The notes below the pieces were generated by a model. The model saw only the letters and a list, made by a program, of their open reading frames with translations. It searched no databases and was not told the DNA's origin. Positions 35,403 to 45,573 of a DNA stretch of 53,995 nt are shown piece after piece (within the stretch, counting starts at the first letter, position 1; the number at the start of each line of letters is the position of its first letter). Source of the stretch: JANNYA01 sp043754435. GTDB taxonomy: Bacteria; Pseudomonadota; Gammaproteobacteria; Xanthomonadales; SZUA-5. Location of the stretch: contig JAYUUS010000069.1 of the NCBI GenBank assembly GCA_043754435.1, positions 1 to 53,995 of the forward strand. Direction: 5' to 3'. A program made the position numbers and the translations under genes.

Positions 35403-35780
35403 TTATTCGACGCTTTTCAAAGTGTGCAATTTAGACGGCTGACTTGCTACATAGTGCGCCAAAGCCTTTATTTCAGCATCCGTCAATTTTTCAGCAAACC
35501 CAGCCATGATGACGTTTTTCCGGGTGCCGCCACGGTATGCTTTAAGAGCAAACTCAATGTAGCTGGCATATTGACCGGCCAGAACAGGGTATTGCGGGTC
35601 GGTTTTACCCGCTACAACGACGCCGTTACCCTCTTTACCATGACAGCCAATACAGCCTTTTGCTTCGAGCAGTTTGCCACCGTCTAGTGTTGCCACACTG
35701 GCTTCATTACTGAATGCTGAGCTAGAAATCGCTGCGGCAAATACTAACAAAATTGCTCGTTTAAGATGAATTGGACGCAT
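35403..35780 (-). CDS. Small c-type cytochrome
   Basis: The 125-residue product (from ATG 35780; GTG 35783 is also possible) has a signal peptide (LLVFAAAISSSAFS) and one haem-binding CxxCH at Cys43-Ile-Gly-Cys46-His47, with a likely axial Met in the VIMAGFAEKL segment. It is periplasmic and probably a single-haem class I cytochrome c of the c4/c5-like kind, transferring electrons between the bc1 complex and terminal oxidases or peroxidases. Its start overlaps the stop of the upstream cytochrome gene, so the two are a coupled pair. The exact partner is not shown. Confidence 0.9.
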   Translation of the reverse strand: MRPIHLKRAILLVFAAAISSSAFSNEASVATLDGGKLLEAKGCIGCHGKEGNGVVVAGKTDPQYPVLAGQYASYIEFALKAYRGGTRKNVIMAGFAEKLTDAEIKALAHYVASQPSKLHTLKSVE

Positions 35781-36118
35781 CACTGGTGGGCCTCGGTCAC
35801 GCTAGAAAGATAAGCTGCAATATTTTCAATATCAGCGTCGCTGAAGCTCTTGGCCTGCGCCCGCATCGTCGGATGTGCACGTTCATCAGCCTTATAGCCC
35901 TTTAACGCCGCAACCAGATACTCGTAATTTTGCCCGGCGATCTTTGGCACATTATATTGTGGATACGCATTTTTATACTGCTCAATCCCGTGGCAGCCAG
36001 AACAGGTATAGGTTAAATTCTTTCCAATCGCGGCATCGCCTTGAGCAACTGCGCTTGTAGTAGCACTTGTTAGCGCCATGGTTAGCCCCAAATATAGAGC
36101 CCTGTGCGAAAAACTCAT
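35780..36118 (-). CDS. Small c-type cytochrome, first of the pair
   Basis: This 112-residue protein (ATG 36118; GTG 36121 is one codon upstream) has a signal peptide (LGLTMALTSATTSAVAQ) and one CxxCH motif, Cys39-Ser-Gly-Cys42-His43. The HPTMRAQAKSFSD segment is the probable Met ligand region. A periplasmic single-haem cytochrome c is the best call. It precedes the second cytochrome with start and stop codons overlapping. Two class I cytochromes side by side resemble a split diheme cytochrome c4, in which each half carries one haem. That comparison is inference from architecture. Confidence 0.9.
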   Translation of the reverse strand: MSFSHRALYLGLTMALTSATTSAVAQGDAAIGKNLTYTCSGCHGIEQYKNAYPQYNVPKIAGQNYEYLVAALKGYKADERAHPTMRAQAKSFSDADIENIAAYLSSVTEAHQ

Positions 36119-36134
36119 CACAGCTTCCTTCTTA

Positions 36135-37100
36135 TTATGATTTATCGATCATAGCGGCATCTGCGTCTAATTGGCAGTTGTCCAAACTGTCATTTTGCAT
36201 GTTGTTTGCATGGGCAAAAAAATCAGCGGGAAAGTTTTGCTCACCCCGATTCGCTCCGCGATAAGCATTAAAAAATGGATCGGGGGTGTGTACTTGCCCG
36301 GCACCAATGCTCAACGCATGTTTAAGCGCCCGGCGCAGCATCGTGATCGCTTGTGTAGTAGCCGCATCCAAATTTAAGCCACGCGCCAGAAATGCGGTGA
36401 TAAGAGAGGCCAGCGTGCAGCCGGTGCCGTGTCCTTGAATATTTAGCCTTTGGGTGGTGAACCAGCGCGCTTTAGTGCCGTTAACCGTTTGTGTCAGCAG
36501 TAAATCGGCAATTTGGTCACTTTTGCCAGATCGGCTCCTTCCAACCGGCGCATGTCCGCCCTTGAGCAAGACCGCTTGGCAGCCAAAATCTAGCAGTTGA
36601 TGGGCGGCCGATAGCATCTCGTCAGGCGTGTTGATCGCGTCACTGTTCAATAATGCCTGCGCTTCTGGCAAATTAGGCGTCAGTAAGGTGGCACGAGCAA
36701 TTAAAGGGCGATATGCGCCGATAGCGGTTCGATTTAGCAGATGGGCACCGCTCGTGGCGATCATGACCGGGTCAACAACGAGCGGCGCTTGCAATGTTGC
36801 CAGGCTTACGATGACGGCTTCAATTGTGCGGGCATCAAACAACATGCCGGTTTTAACGGCATCAATTGGAAAGTCACCTATAAGCGCGTTTAATTGCGCG
36901 GTAACGGCCTCTGCACCGCTGGGATAAATAGCTTTAACACCGCACGTGTTTTGCGCCGTGATTGCCGTGATTGCGCTCAGTCCAAAAGCGCCAACTGCAG
37001 CGAAAGCCTTTAAGTCCGCTTGAATACCGGCGCCACCGCCGGAATCTGAACCGGCGATGGTCAGGGCAAAGGGATAACGAGTGTTGTTTTTTTGCGACAT
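36135..37100 (-). CDS. thiD: Hydroxymethylpyrimidine (phosphate) kinase
   Basis: This 321-residue protein is a ThiD family kinase, which phosphorylates hydroxymethylpyrimidine and its phosphate in thiamine synthesis. N-terminal ALTIAGSDSGGGAGIQADLKAF (residues 11-32) and C-terminal GHGTGCTLASLITAFLARG are the family motifs, the latter holding the catalytic Gly-Thr-Gly-Cys anion hole. The C-terminus is some 45 residues longer than typical (ANNMQNDSLDNCQLDADAAM), and the extra part is Asp/Asn-rich. Other thi genes are not present in the window. The role is firm; the tail is unexplained. Confidence 0.95.
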   Translation of the reverse strand: MSQKNNTRYPFALTIAGSDSGGGAGIQADLKAFAAVGAFGLSAITAITAQNTCGVKAIYPSGAEAVTAQLNALIGDFPIDAVKTGMLFDARTIEAVIVSLATLQAPLVVDPVMIATSGAHLLNRTAIGAYRPLIARATLLTPNLPEAQALLNSDAINTPDEMLSAAHQLLDFGCQAVLLKGGHAPVGRSRSGKSDQIADLLLTQTVNGTKARWFTTQRLNIQGHGTGCTLASLITAFLARGLNLDAATTQAITMLRRALKHALSIGAGQVHTPDPFFNAYRGANRGEQNFPADFFAHANNMQNDSLDNCQLDADAAMIDKS

Positions 37101-37124
37101 CTGTTTTTTTATTGCGACAGGGCG

Positions 37125-37156
37125 TTGACAGGGGTGTTGTTTTTACGCACTATAAC
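37125..37156 (+). promoter_or_regulatory. Weak candidate promoter before the barrel-like protein
   Basis: TTGACA (37125-37130) and TATAAC (37151-37156) are both close to consensus but spaced by 20 bp, three more than optimal. It may be non-functional or need an activator. It lies about 35 bp before the ATG at 37192. Confidence 0.3.
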
Positions 37157-37191
37157 AGTCACTAGAGGGCTTCCTTTGGTTGATTAGGGCG

Positions 37192-38367
37192 ATGGTGACA
37201 AAAAATTTCTTTGCTAATGCAACGCGAACAGCTCCCCGCTTCGTTAAAACCAAGCGTCTGCCGTTCGCGCTTTTTTGTGCCTTTGTTTCATTAACTTCAA
37301 TGGCGGCAGAAGCTATTGACTCGGATTTTAGCCCAAGTTCAACAGCAGCACTCAGCGCGCAATGGCAGTCCTATATTGCGCAAGAATTTCAGCGCGCTGT
37401 CGGGGTCGAACCCACGAATCTAGACACTGCATCCTATACAGGCAGCATCTCTAGCAGTATTCGCAGTGCGCTTCAGCGCGAAATCAGTACGGCCTTGAAA
37501 CTTTCAAGCACGAGTGCTTTAAAAATTGAGCTGCGTGATGGCAGTTCAGGCCTCTACGATATGCCCGGCCTTGGATTAGTACGCCAGATCGGCGGTTTTG
37601 CCGAGGGCAATCAGGTCTCTCCTACGCTCGTCACCAAGCTGGGCAACGGTGAGTTCCATATTGGGGGAATTTTCACTTACGAAAATTTTTCCGCATCAGG
37701 TTTTGGCTCCACGCAACGTAACTCAGGCTTAGGCTCTGAGAGCTCAGCGGGTAGTGCGTTAGTGCTGGGCTGGAATGGCGCACTCACAAATCGAGTTGAA
37801 GGCTTCGCTTCCCTGCAAACGGTCACTCGCATGGATGAGTATCGCAGTTATCGTGGTTTGTTCGCGAAGGCTGGGCGCTTTGATCAGCCAGCACGTATGC
37901 GCGCAGGCATTAATTATGCCGTTATGCCGACTGCTAAATTGGCTTTATCGGTCGAGCGGGTGGATTATTCTGCCGTACAACCTTTTGCATCGCGCTTATT
38001 ACCGGATCGATTTGTATCGCTGCTTGGCGATAGCGCCAGTCCAACATTTGCTTGGCAGGATTTGACGATTTACCGTGTTGGTTTCGATCAGCGTGTCGGT
38101 GAGCACTCGTTATTTTCGGTTGCGGTCTCTTCAACTTTACAGCCTAACCCAACAGACGCTAGGCTTGCGCGCGCACTTGCACCAAGTTCGACTGACTACA
38201 CGGTTTCATTGGGTTTTGAGCAAGCTTTCTTTAACACCGCGCGCCTTCGGTTGGGCGCAAGCTATATGCCCTTTTCATATTTTTTCGGGCCTTCGCTGCT
38301 GAGTACGGCGCGCGACTACTCGGGTGCAAGATTGGAAGCAGAAGCGCTCTTTGAAGTGCTGTTTTAA
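37192..38367 (+). CDS. Outer-membrane beta-barrel-like protein
   Basis: From ATG 37192 the product is 391 residues with a long N-terminal region (about 40 residues) containing a signal peptide (LPFALFCAFVSLTSMAAEA). The remainder has alternating polar and hydrophobic strands (residues about 150-391) and the last residue is Phe (EALFEVLF), as in barrels that are recognised by the BAM complex. No named porin family was recognised. Repeated amphipathic strands such as LALSVERVDYSAVQPFA support a barrel. The start could instead be the TTG at 37180. Location after thiD is divergent. Function, probably in outer membrane passage or attachment, is unknown. Confidence 0.7.
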   Translation: MVTKNFFANATRTAPRFVKTKRLPFALFCAFVSLTSMAAEAIDSDFSPSSTAALSAQWQSYIAQEFQRAVGVEPTNLDTASYTGSISSSIRSALQREISTALKLSSTSALKIELRDGSSGLYDMPGLGLVRQIGGFAEGNQVSPTLVTKLGNGEFHIGGIFTYENFSASGFGSTQRNSGLGSESSAGSALVLGWNGALTNRVEGFASLQTVTRMDEYRSYRGLFAKAGRFDQPARMRAGINYAVMPTAKLALSVERVDYSAVQPFASRLLPDRFVSLLGDSASPTFAWQDLTIYRVGFDQRVGEHSLFSVAVSSTLQPNPTDARLARALAPSSTDYTVSLGFEQAFFNTARLRLGASYMPFSYFFGPSLLSTARDYSGARLEAEALFEVLF

Positions 38368-38406
38368 AAAAGGTCGCAGCGTTTCCTCGCGCTGATCCAA
38401 GTTTAA

Positions 38407-39393
38407 ATGCTGCTTTCCGCGATCCTTGCGTTTTTCCTTGTTATTGAAGCGCTGCTGCTCGGTTTACTGGGCAGCTGGTGGATTTCTTTAGGCGCATCTT
38501 TTTATCTGGTACTGAGCCTGCTGGCGTTGGTAGCATGCGCCTGGCGTTCGACGTTGGTGGCGGTAACTTTTGCGCTAAGTGGTGGCTTGCGTGATGAATC
38601 GCGGGCCAAAAAAGGGATTCACCCCTTCAAAACGATAGCGGGTGAAATTTTAGTTGTGCTCTATTTGTACAGCTATGCTCAAGTTTTTCTTCCAACCGTT
38701 TATAAAATACGAACGTGGCAGCGTTTTAGAGCGGGCTCCAATTTAGTTGCGCCCCGCACTGGCCCCATTATTCTATTAGTGCATGGTTTTGTTTGTAATG
38801 CCGGGCTTTGGGGGCCGATGTTGAGGCATTTACGCAATTTAGGATTTGCTCGTGTTCACGCTGTTAATTTAGACCCGTTTTATCATTCGATGCCGAAAAG
38901 CCTAGCTGCGTTTGAAACCCAGTTAAATAAGATAATGCATCTGGAAAAGACAAGTGAAGAAGTGATTCTCATCGGGCATAGCATGGGAGGCGTTTTGGCG
39001 CGCGTGTTTCAAAACCGGCATCCCGAACGCGTACTTGCTGCGATCAGTATCGGTGCGCCCCATGCGGGCACTGATTTAGCAAAGCTTGTCAGCACGATAG
39101 ATGCGGGGCCGGCGCGCCCCGATACGCGCTGGCTATTAGAATTTAATGCCGCTATTGCGGCAGAGCGTGATGTCAAGCTGCTGCCAGCGTTAAATATTTG
39201 GAGTGACACTGACAACATTGTTTACCCGCAGGGAAACGCCGCCCTCAGTGCCGCCGTTGATTGTCAGCTGAATGGGTTAGGGCACCTGCATCTTGCATTT
39301 TCCAAGCGCGTCCTTAACCCTATTACTGAGTTTCTTCGCAAGTTTGATGCTCAAAGTGAAGTGTCAAATAAAGGTGACGCGTCAAATAAATAA
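38407..39393 (+). CDS. Membrane-anchored alpha/beta hydrolase (lipase-like)
   Basis: This 328-residue protein has two hydrophobic N-terminal helices (residues 1-60) that probably anchor it in the inner membrane, then an alpha/beta hydrolase fold. The oxyanion-region motif is LLVHGFVCNAG (123-133); the nucleophile is Ser192 in GHSMGG. Asp and His of the triad are likely in IWSDTDNIVYP and LGHLHLAFS. Such enzymes hydrolyse triacylglycerols or other esters. It starts a short plus-strand cluster with a peroxiredoxin and a FFLEELY-motif protein, with small gaps (17 and 7 bp). Substrate is unknown. Confidence 0.87.
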   Translation: MLLSAILAFFLVIEALLLGLLGSWWISLGASFYLVLSLLALVACAWRSTLVAVTFALSGGLRDESRAKKGIHPFKTIAGEILVVLYLYSYAQVFLPTVYKIRTWQRFRAGSNLVAPRTGPIILLVHGFVCNAGLWGPMLRHLRNLGFARVHAVNLDPFYHSMPKSLAAFETQLNKIMHLEKTSEEVILIGHSMGGVLARVFQNRHPERVLAAISIGAPHAGTDLAKLVSTIDAGPARPDTRWLLEFNAAIAAERDVKLLPALNIWSDTDNIVYPQGNAALSAAVDCQLNGLGHLHLAFSKRVLNPITEFLRKFDAQSEVSNKGDASNK

Positions 39394-39410
39394 GGCAATC
39401 GTTAAAACCT

Positions 39411-39905
39411 ATGAGTATTGATATAAATAATGCAGCACCCGATTTTTCGCTTCCCACCGATGATGGCAGTGTATTTAGCCTTAGCGGGTTTTTAGGGGCT
39501 GCTAAACGGGCGGGAAATTCAAAGGTGCGGGTTTTGTTAGTATTTTACCCAGCCGATGAATCGCCCGTATGTAGCGCACAGCTTTGCGAATATCGGGATG
39601 AAATTGACGAGTTTAAAGGCTTGAACGCTACTATTATTGGCATCAGTGCTCAAGATAGTGCCAGTCACCTAAAATTTAAGCAAAAACGCCAGCTGCCTTT
39701 TACGCTGCTTTCTGATATTGGCTTGCATGTGGCAAAATTGTATGGCGCAAAAGGCTTGCTCGGAATGAAACGTGCGACGTTTTTAATTGATGCGAACGGT
39801 ATCTTGCGCTATCAACATATTGAGGCAACCGCGCTGTTCCGTCGAACCGCAGAGGAGCTGGTTGGCGTGTTAAAGCGGCTGGATTTAGCCCAGAGCAAGG
39901 AGTGA
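39411..39905 (+). CDS. Peroxiredoxin of the AhpC/TSA-Bcp type
   Basis: This 164-residue thiol peroxidase has a peroxidatic Cys54 in PADESPVCSAQLCEYRDEI, with a second Cys59 five residues later, the Bcp-like atypical 2-Cys arrangement. The thioredoxin fold signature FSLPTDDGSVFSLS and HLKFKQKRQLPFTLLSD match. It reduces peroxides using thioredoxin or similar donors. Position between a lipase-like protein and a FFLEELY-motif gene suggests a role in lipid-related stress, by inference. A second Bcp-like gene lies at 46628. Confidence 0.93.
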   Translation: MSIDINNAAPDFSLPTDDGSVFSLSGFLGAAKRAGNSKVRVLLVFYPADESPVCSAQLCEYRDEIDEFKGLNATIIGISAQDSASHLKFKQKRQLPFTLLSDIGLHVAKLYGAKGLLGMKRATFLIDANGILRYQHIEATALFRRTAEELVGVLKRLDLAQSKE

Positions 39906-39912
39906 GTTTTAT

Positions 39913-40611
39913 ATGGCAGCTCAAGTAGGCAGCATAATTAGTAAAGTCACTGGCGCAGCGGCGCTCAAGACCCAGCTTGAACGGGTGCGCCGCGCCCGCG
40001 ATCCGCTTGATTTGCGTAACAGTGACCCACGTCTGAAAAACCTGCAAACATGGCAGGCGGCGCGTTTGGAGCGCGATTATACCGATGTGCGTAAAGTGCC
40101 GAAAAACTTGCTTGCCTGTAATTTTTTTCTGTACGAACTTTATGGTGACGCGGATTTTGCCCGTCGTGACAATGATGTTGAGCGTATTTATCCGATTATG
40201 GTCAAGGTTTTGCCGGGGGCGGTACTTGGAACGGTTAGTCGTGCGGTCGAGCTGAACGCGCTGAGCCATGAGTTAGATCTTGCGATGTTGGCGTATTTGC
40301 CGAAGGGTGCGTTAACTGAAGCCGATTACGCGCGGGCTTATCGTTTGAGTGTTCCAGTGGATCAACGCCGTTACCAGCTGTCGCTCATTTTGCGTCTCGG
40401 GCGCGAACTAGCGCGCGTCGTTAGAATTCCGCTCATGTATCGCTTGCTGCAATTATGTCGCTGGCCCGCAAAAATGGCTGGGCTAGGTGCGCTTCAGTTG
40501 TTTTTGGAGCGTGGCTTTGCAGCATTTGTAGCCCTAGATGGCGCAAAGCCGTTCCTAGGCGAAATTCGTACGCGTGAAGTGGCTTTTTTGAAGCGCTGTA
40601 TTGCTGCCTAA
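39913..40611 (+). CDS. FFLEELY-motif protein
   Basis: This 232-residue protein belongs to the uncharacterised FFLEELY motif family; here the motif reads FFLYELYGDADFARRD (residues about 71-86). The rest is helical and Arg/Leu-rich (LRNSDPRLKNLQTWQAARLERDYTDV, VLPGAVLGTVSRAVELNALSHELDLAMLAYL). No catalytic motif is known for this family. It is separated by 7 bp from the peroxiredoxin gene and probably belongs to the same transcript. Its stop is 21 bp from the end of the convergent FAD oxidoreductase gene. Family assignment is by motif. Confidence 0.8.
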   Translation: MAAQVGSIISKVTGAAALKTQLERVRRARDPLDLRNSDPRLKNLQTWQAARLERDYTDVRKVPKNLLACNFFLYELYGDADFARRDNDVERIYPIMVKVLPGAVLGTVSRAVELNALSHELDLAMLAYLPKGALTEADYARAYRLSVPVDQRRYQLSLILRLGRELARVVRIPLMYRLLQLCRWPAKMAGLGALQLFLERGFAAFVALDGAKPFLGEIRTREVAFLKRCIAA

Positions 40612-40632
40612 AACTAGGTCAATTACCGGATT

Positions 40633-41937
40633 TTAGGAGCGCCACCAATCGAGGCCCTGTAGCCACCAGTATTTCGTTTGCGCTGCCGCTAATCCCAATG
40701 CGCCAAAAGTCCGCGTCAAGCCAAATTGTTTGAGCTCTAAATAGCTCAGATCACCCGCCGCAATCGCGCTTGCAAGCGTTTCGCCCGCCACGCAGCAGGG
40801 CGCAAGGCCATGTCCGCCAAACGCCTGCGCGTGCCACAAACCCGGCTGGGTTTGCCCAATTTGCGGCATTTCGTGGGTTGCGTAGCTCATCAGCCCGCTC
40901 CAGGCATATTCGATTTTTACGTCCTTGAGCTGTGGATAAACGCGAACCATATCGGCGCGAAGCATTTTCGTTACTTGCGTAGGTGCGGCATCTCTAACGT
41001 TGATGCGCCCGCCCCAAACGATTCGGCGTTCCGGTGTTGCTCGGTAATAATCAAATGCGAAACGGGTGTCGTAAACGGCAGCATCGGTATTAATGATTTC
41101 CTTTAAACGCGCGCCTAATGGTTCGGTGGCGATGACATAGGTGGCGATGGGCAGCACGGCATGACGCAGTGTCGGCTGATTTTGTGCAAGTTTGCCTGCT
41201 AAATAACCACCGCAGGCCAGTACCACGTGACCACACTCAACGGTGCCGTGATTAGTCGTTACCCGCCAGCGCTTACCACTATCAGGGGTATTCCCAATTG
41301 CCGTTATGCTTTCGACCTGTACTTGCTCGACAATTTTTGCGCCCTGCGCTCTTGCCGCTTCCGCCAAGCCACGGATGAGCCTCAGTGGGTTTAGGTGCAA
41401 GGCATTGCGCTCAAAAAGCGCGCCATTATAGTGTGTGGTGTTAAGCATCGTTGCTAGCTCTGCTTTAGTCACCGTGCGCCAGTCGCTGGCAAAATGTTCG
41501 CGTAGCAAGTTTTGGCGCGCGCTGAGCACCTCGGCATTAGCAAACCAATTCGCCCAAAGCACGCCCGCATCAACAGCTTCACACGAAATTGCATAGCGAT
41601 GGATGCGCTCCCGAATTAAATTGACCGCCGCTTGCGTGCGCTGATACCAAGCCTTCGCTAAATTTGCGCCGAGCGCATCTAACAAAGCCCGCTCGCCTAA
41701 GGAATAGCCGGCAAATACAAAACCACCATTACGCCCGGAGGCACCGAAGCCGACGCTGTTTTGTTCTAAAACGAGCGCAGAAATGCCGCGTTCGGCCAGC
41801 CCAAGCGCGGTATTTATGCCAGCGAAGCCACCGCCCACAATCACGGTGTGAACATGTGTAGGGGTTTCCCAGGCATTAAAGCTGGGTGTCGCTGGGCTAG
41901 TGCAGTGGTAGAGACTTTCAAGGGTGCGTGTTTTCAT
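40633..41937 (-). CDS. FAD-dependent oxidoreductase (D-amino-acid-oxidase type, PuuB-like)
   Basis: From ATG 41937 the product is 434 residues. A DAO-fold FAD-binding motif lies at VIVGGGFAGINTAL (residues 32-45; Gly35, Gly37, Gly40). ALVLEQNSVGFGASGRNGGFVFAG is the characteristic GASGRNGG block of PuuB-type gamma-glutamylputrescine oxidases and related enzymes. GLWHAQAFGGHGLAPCCVAGETLASAI is the C-terminal flavin contact. Likely role is oxidation of an amine or amino acid, substrate uncertain. The frame is open to 42009, but the extra 24 residues lack family similarity. It is divergent from the kinase gene at 42084. Confidence 0.9.
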   Translation of the reverse strand: MKTRTLESLYHCTSPATPSFNAWETPTHVHTVIVGGGFAGINTALGLAERGISALVLEQNSVGFGASGRNGGFVFAGYSLGERALLDALGANLAKAWYQRTQAAVNLIRERIHRYAISCEAVDAGVLWANWFANAEVLSARQNLLREHFASDWRTVTKAELATMLNTTHYNGALFERNALHLNPLRLIRGLAEAARAQGAKIVEQVQVESITAIGNTPDSGKRWRVTTNHGTVECGHVVLACGGYLAGKLAQNQPTLRHAVLPIATYVIATEPLGARLKEIINTDAAVYDTRFAFDYYRATPERRIVWGGRINVRDAAPTQVTKMLRADMVRVYPQLKDVKIEYAWSGLMSYATHEMPQIGQTQPGLWHAQAFGGHGLAPCCVAGETLASAIAAGDLSYLELKQFGLTRTFGALGLAAAQTKYWWLQGLDWWRS

Positions 41938-42039
41938 TAGCTTTGTAGTTTGCCAGCTGTACGCGTACTGCAAAAGCTCAAGCCAACTCCTGACGTTCAT
42001 CCAATTCACCGTTACACTTCGCGGCGACTATCGAATCAA

Positions 42040-42072
42040 CACTAGCAAATCGACACTAGCAAATCGACACTA
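42040..42072. repeat. 14-nt tandem repeat upstream of the Ser/Thr kinase gene
   Basis: CACTAGCAAATCGA occurs at 42040-42053 and 42054-42067, followed by CACTA (42068-42072), about 2.4 copies. It sits in the kinase leader, ending 11 bp before its ATG. It may tune leader spacing or be a slippage product. Confidence 0.75.
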
Positions 42073-42083
42073 CGGAACGAACA

Positions 42084-43724
<1,641 letters not shown>

Positions 43725-43737
43725 TGCCGTCGCGTTT

Positions 43738-44949
43738 ATGGGGTTTGAGGGTTTGTATCGTGGCGGTGGTTTGAAAATCGCGGTCGTTAATCGCACGGCA
43801 CCGGAAAGTTATCCGCCCACGCTAAACGCCATTAGTCGCTGGTGCAGCGACGCGAGCGTGACGACAGTGTTAGTGCTTGCGCCGAATATTACGTTTAGCA
43901 GTTGGTTATATCCTAGCAAGGTGCGTCGAATGGTGTGTAATGCGCCGCAATTGGACATTGACGCGCTCATGCGTTTGTCCGCGTTCGAAAAATTGCGTCG
44001 TTTTCTAAGCTTTGCGGGCCTGCTGTTGCGTGTATTGAAAGCTGAGCGCCCAGAAGTGATTATGTTGATTGACGAAGGTCCGGTTTTAGCCTATCGCTGG
44101 ATTCGATGGCTGCTACCAAAAGCTTATCAGCCGGTACTTTGGTACCATAATCACGATGTCGTGGAAAATCCAGGACGCTTCAATTTGACCGGGCAGGGCG
44201 TGCGTGCGCAGTCTTGGTTGTTCCCCAAACTAGCCGCATTCACACTGCCCGCGAACGAGCGCCAACGCTTTTTCCCGATGCACAGTTTGCGCGGTATTTA
44301 CGCTGAAATTCCCAACTGCCCTGAGCGAGAGTTCTATGCGCGCTTTTTCCGCGCAGAAATGCAGCCAGGGGATAGAGTTGGGGATGATTTTCGGCTCGTA
44401 TTTCAGGGCGCGATCGGCCCTGGGCATGGTTTGGAAGCGCTGCTTGAGCTGGCCCACAGCGGGCGCTTCGAGCGCCGATTGGTTTTGGTACTTAAAGGTT
44501 GGGCACAACCCGAATACGAAGCGCAGATTAAACAGAAAGTTGCTGATCTAGGCTTGCATAATCAGTTTGAATGGCACGGTTTCGGCCCCTATAGCGAGGT
44601 GCCAAAGTTGGCGTCTGGCTGTCACGCGGGTATTGCGATCCATAGCGGTACCGATGCCATGAATACTTCACTCGGCCGCGCTTCGAACAAAATCTATGAA
44701 TATGCCGCACTCGGCTTGCCGGTATTGCTGTTTGACTCACCGCATTTCCGTGAGCATTTAGGCGCGCAAAAATGGGCGTTGTTTACTGATATTTCGCAAG
44801 ATTCCTTGCTTGCGTGCTTGCGGCAAATTTTAGCCAATTATGTTGAACTTAAAAGTGCTGCACGCGAAGACTTTTTGCACACTTACAACTTCGGACATTT
44901 TTTTGACCCATTTTGGGAAAAGCTGAAGTCACTTCATCAGCTAGTTTGA
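43738..44949 (+). CDS. Glycosyltransferase, GT4-like
   Basis: From ATG 43738 the product is 403 residues. The C-terminal half has the GT-B fold and typical GT4-type blocks: LVFQGAIGPGHGLEALLEL, then LVLVLKGWAQPEYEAQIKQ, and the nucleotide-sugar region SNKIYEYAALGLPVLLFDSPHFREHLG with the conserved Glu in KIYEYAALG. The open frame extends upstream to 43585 inside the kinase gene, but a start after the kinase stop is more natural. It probably adds a sugar to a surface polymer or lipid. Coupling with a kinase gene is of interest, as such kinases may regulate envelope assembly. Confidence 0.85.
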   Translation: MGFEGLYRGGGLKIAVVNRTAPESYPPTLNAISRWCSDASVTTVLVLAPNITFSSWLYPSKVRRMVCNAPQLDIDALMRLSAFEKLRRFLSFAGLLLRVLKAERPEVIMLIDEGPVLAYRWIRWLLPKAYQPVLWYHNHDVVENPGRFNLTGQGVRAQSWLFPKLAAFTLPANERQRFFPMHSLRGIYAEIPNCPEREFYARFFRAEMQPGDRVGDDFRLVFQGAIGPGHGLEALLELAHSGRFERRLVLVLKGWAQPEYEAQIKQKVADLGLHNQFEWHGFGPYSEVPKLASGCHAGIAIHSGTDAMNTSLGRASNKIYEYAALGLPVLLFDSPHFREHLGAQKWALFTDISQDSLLACLRQILANYVELKSAAREDFLHTYNFGHFFDPFWEKLKSLHQLV

Positions 44950-44974
44950 TTTAGGCGTTTCACAGGCTAAAGGC

Positions 44975-45009
44975 GCGAACGGGTTTTCACGACTTGGAGA
45001 CCCGTTCGC
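44975..45009. repeat. Inverted repeat of the CCGTTCGCCCTGAG type
   Basis: GCGAACGGGT (44975-44984) pairs perfectly with ACCCGTTCGC (45000-45009) around a 15-nt loop. The right arm continues as CCTGAG, matching a widespread proteobacterial intergenic repeat (TTCGCCCTGAGCTTG type). It lies in the 272-bp gap between the glycosyltransferase and cold-shock genes. Confidence 0.65.
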
Positions 45010-45058
45010 CCTGAGTTATCCGTTTAAAGGGCAAAACTCCACACAATCTATGAACCTC

Positions 45059-45126
45059 GTCTTTGCGAGCGCAGCGAAGCAATCTAGCTTTAAACGACGA
45101 GATTGCTTCACTGCGTTCGCAATGAC
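45059..45126. repeat. Palindromic intergenic repeat of the TTGCGAGCG..GAAGCAATCT type
   Basis: A 27-nt left arm (45059-45085, ending GAAGCAATCT) and a right arm (45100-45126, starting AGATTGCTTC and ending CGCAATGAC) are reverse complements with three mismatches, around a 14-nt loop. The motif (GTCATTGCGAGCG...AGATTGCTTC) is a widespread bacterial dispersed repeat, noted here from memory. A REP/MITE-type element is likely. Confidence 0.8.
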
Positions 45127-45177
45127 TATTAGGTGTTACTGAGGATTGACGCTAATCAAAAAAAACGATTGACCAAT

Positions 45178-45205
45178 AAAAAACCCCGCCGAAGCGGGGT
45201 TTTTT
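45178..45205 (-). terminator. Terminator of the cold-shock gene
   Basis: A perfect 12-bp stem (AAAAAACCCCGC at 45178-45189, GCGGGGTTTTTT at 45194-45205) with a four-base loop that reads TTCG on the minus strand is an excellent intrinsic terminator. It is placed directly downstream of the minus-strand cold-shock gene (ends 45222) and could also stop the plus-strand glycosyltransferase transcript. Confidence 0.93.
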
Positions 45206-45221
45206 TGAAAACAATTTGCGA

Positions 45222-45425
45222 TTAAGCAGATTGAATGTTTGAGGCTTGTTTGCCTTTTGCGCCGTCAGTGATATCGAAGGAGACGCGTTGGCCTTCCTTC
45301 AAGCTCTTAAAGCCGGGCATATTGATTGCGGAGAAGTGCGCGAAGAGATCTTCGCCGCCTGCTTCTGGGGTCACAAAGCCGAAGCCTTTGGAATCGTTGA
45401 ACCACTTTACTGTACCTAATGCCAT
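45222..45425 (-). CDS. Cold-shock protein of the CspA family
   Basis: This 67-residue protein is a single cold-shock domain with RNP1 (KGFGFV, residues 13-18) and RNP2 (DLFAHF, 26-31). It binds single-stranded RNA or DNA and destabilises mRNA structure, or antiterminates. The sequence FSAINMPGFKSLKEGQRVSFD and KGKQASNIQ at the end resemble beta/gamma-proteobacterial Csps. The gene has a long 5' leader (about 145 nt to the candidate start), as often seen for temperature-controlled csp mRNAs, and a strong terminator after it. The specific paralogue cannot be named. Confidence 0.96.
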   Translation of the reverse strand: MALGTVKWFNDSKGFGFVTPEAGGEDLFAHFSAINMPGFKSLKEGQRVSFDITDGAKGKQASNIQSA

Positions 45426-45573
45426 TTTGAGTCTTACCTATTCATTTGTATGTTATGAACTGTTTTGAAGCAGTGTTGCGCGGTTTGAGGCTTAAAACTA
45501 GCAAAACGGTCAAATCCATATTTCAGGACTTGATCAGCGCAGTAGAAATTCGGACTACGAAACTCGCACGCGC

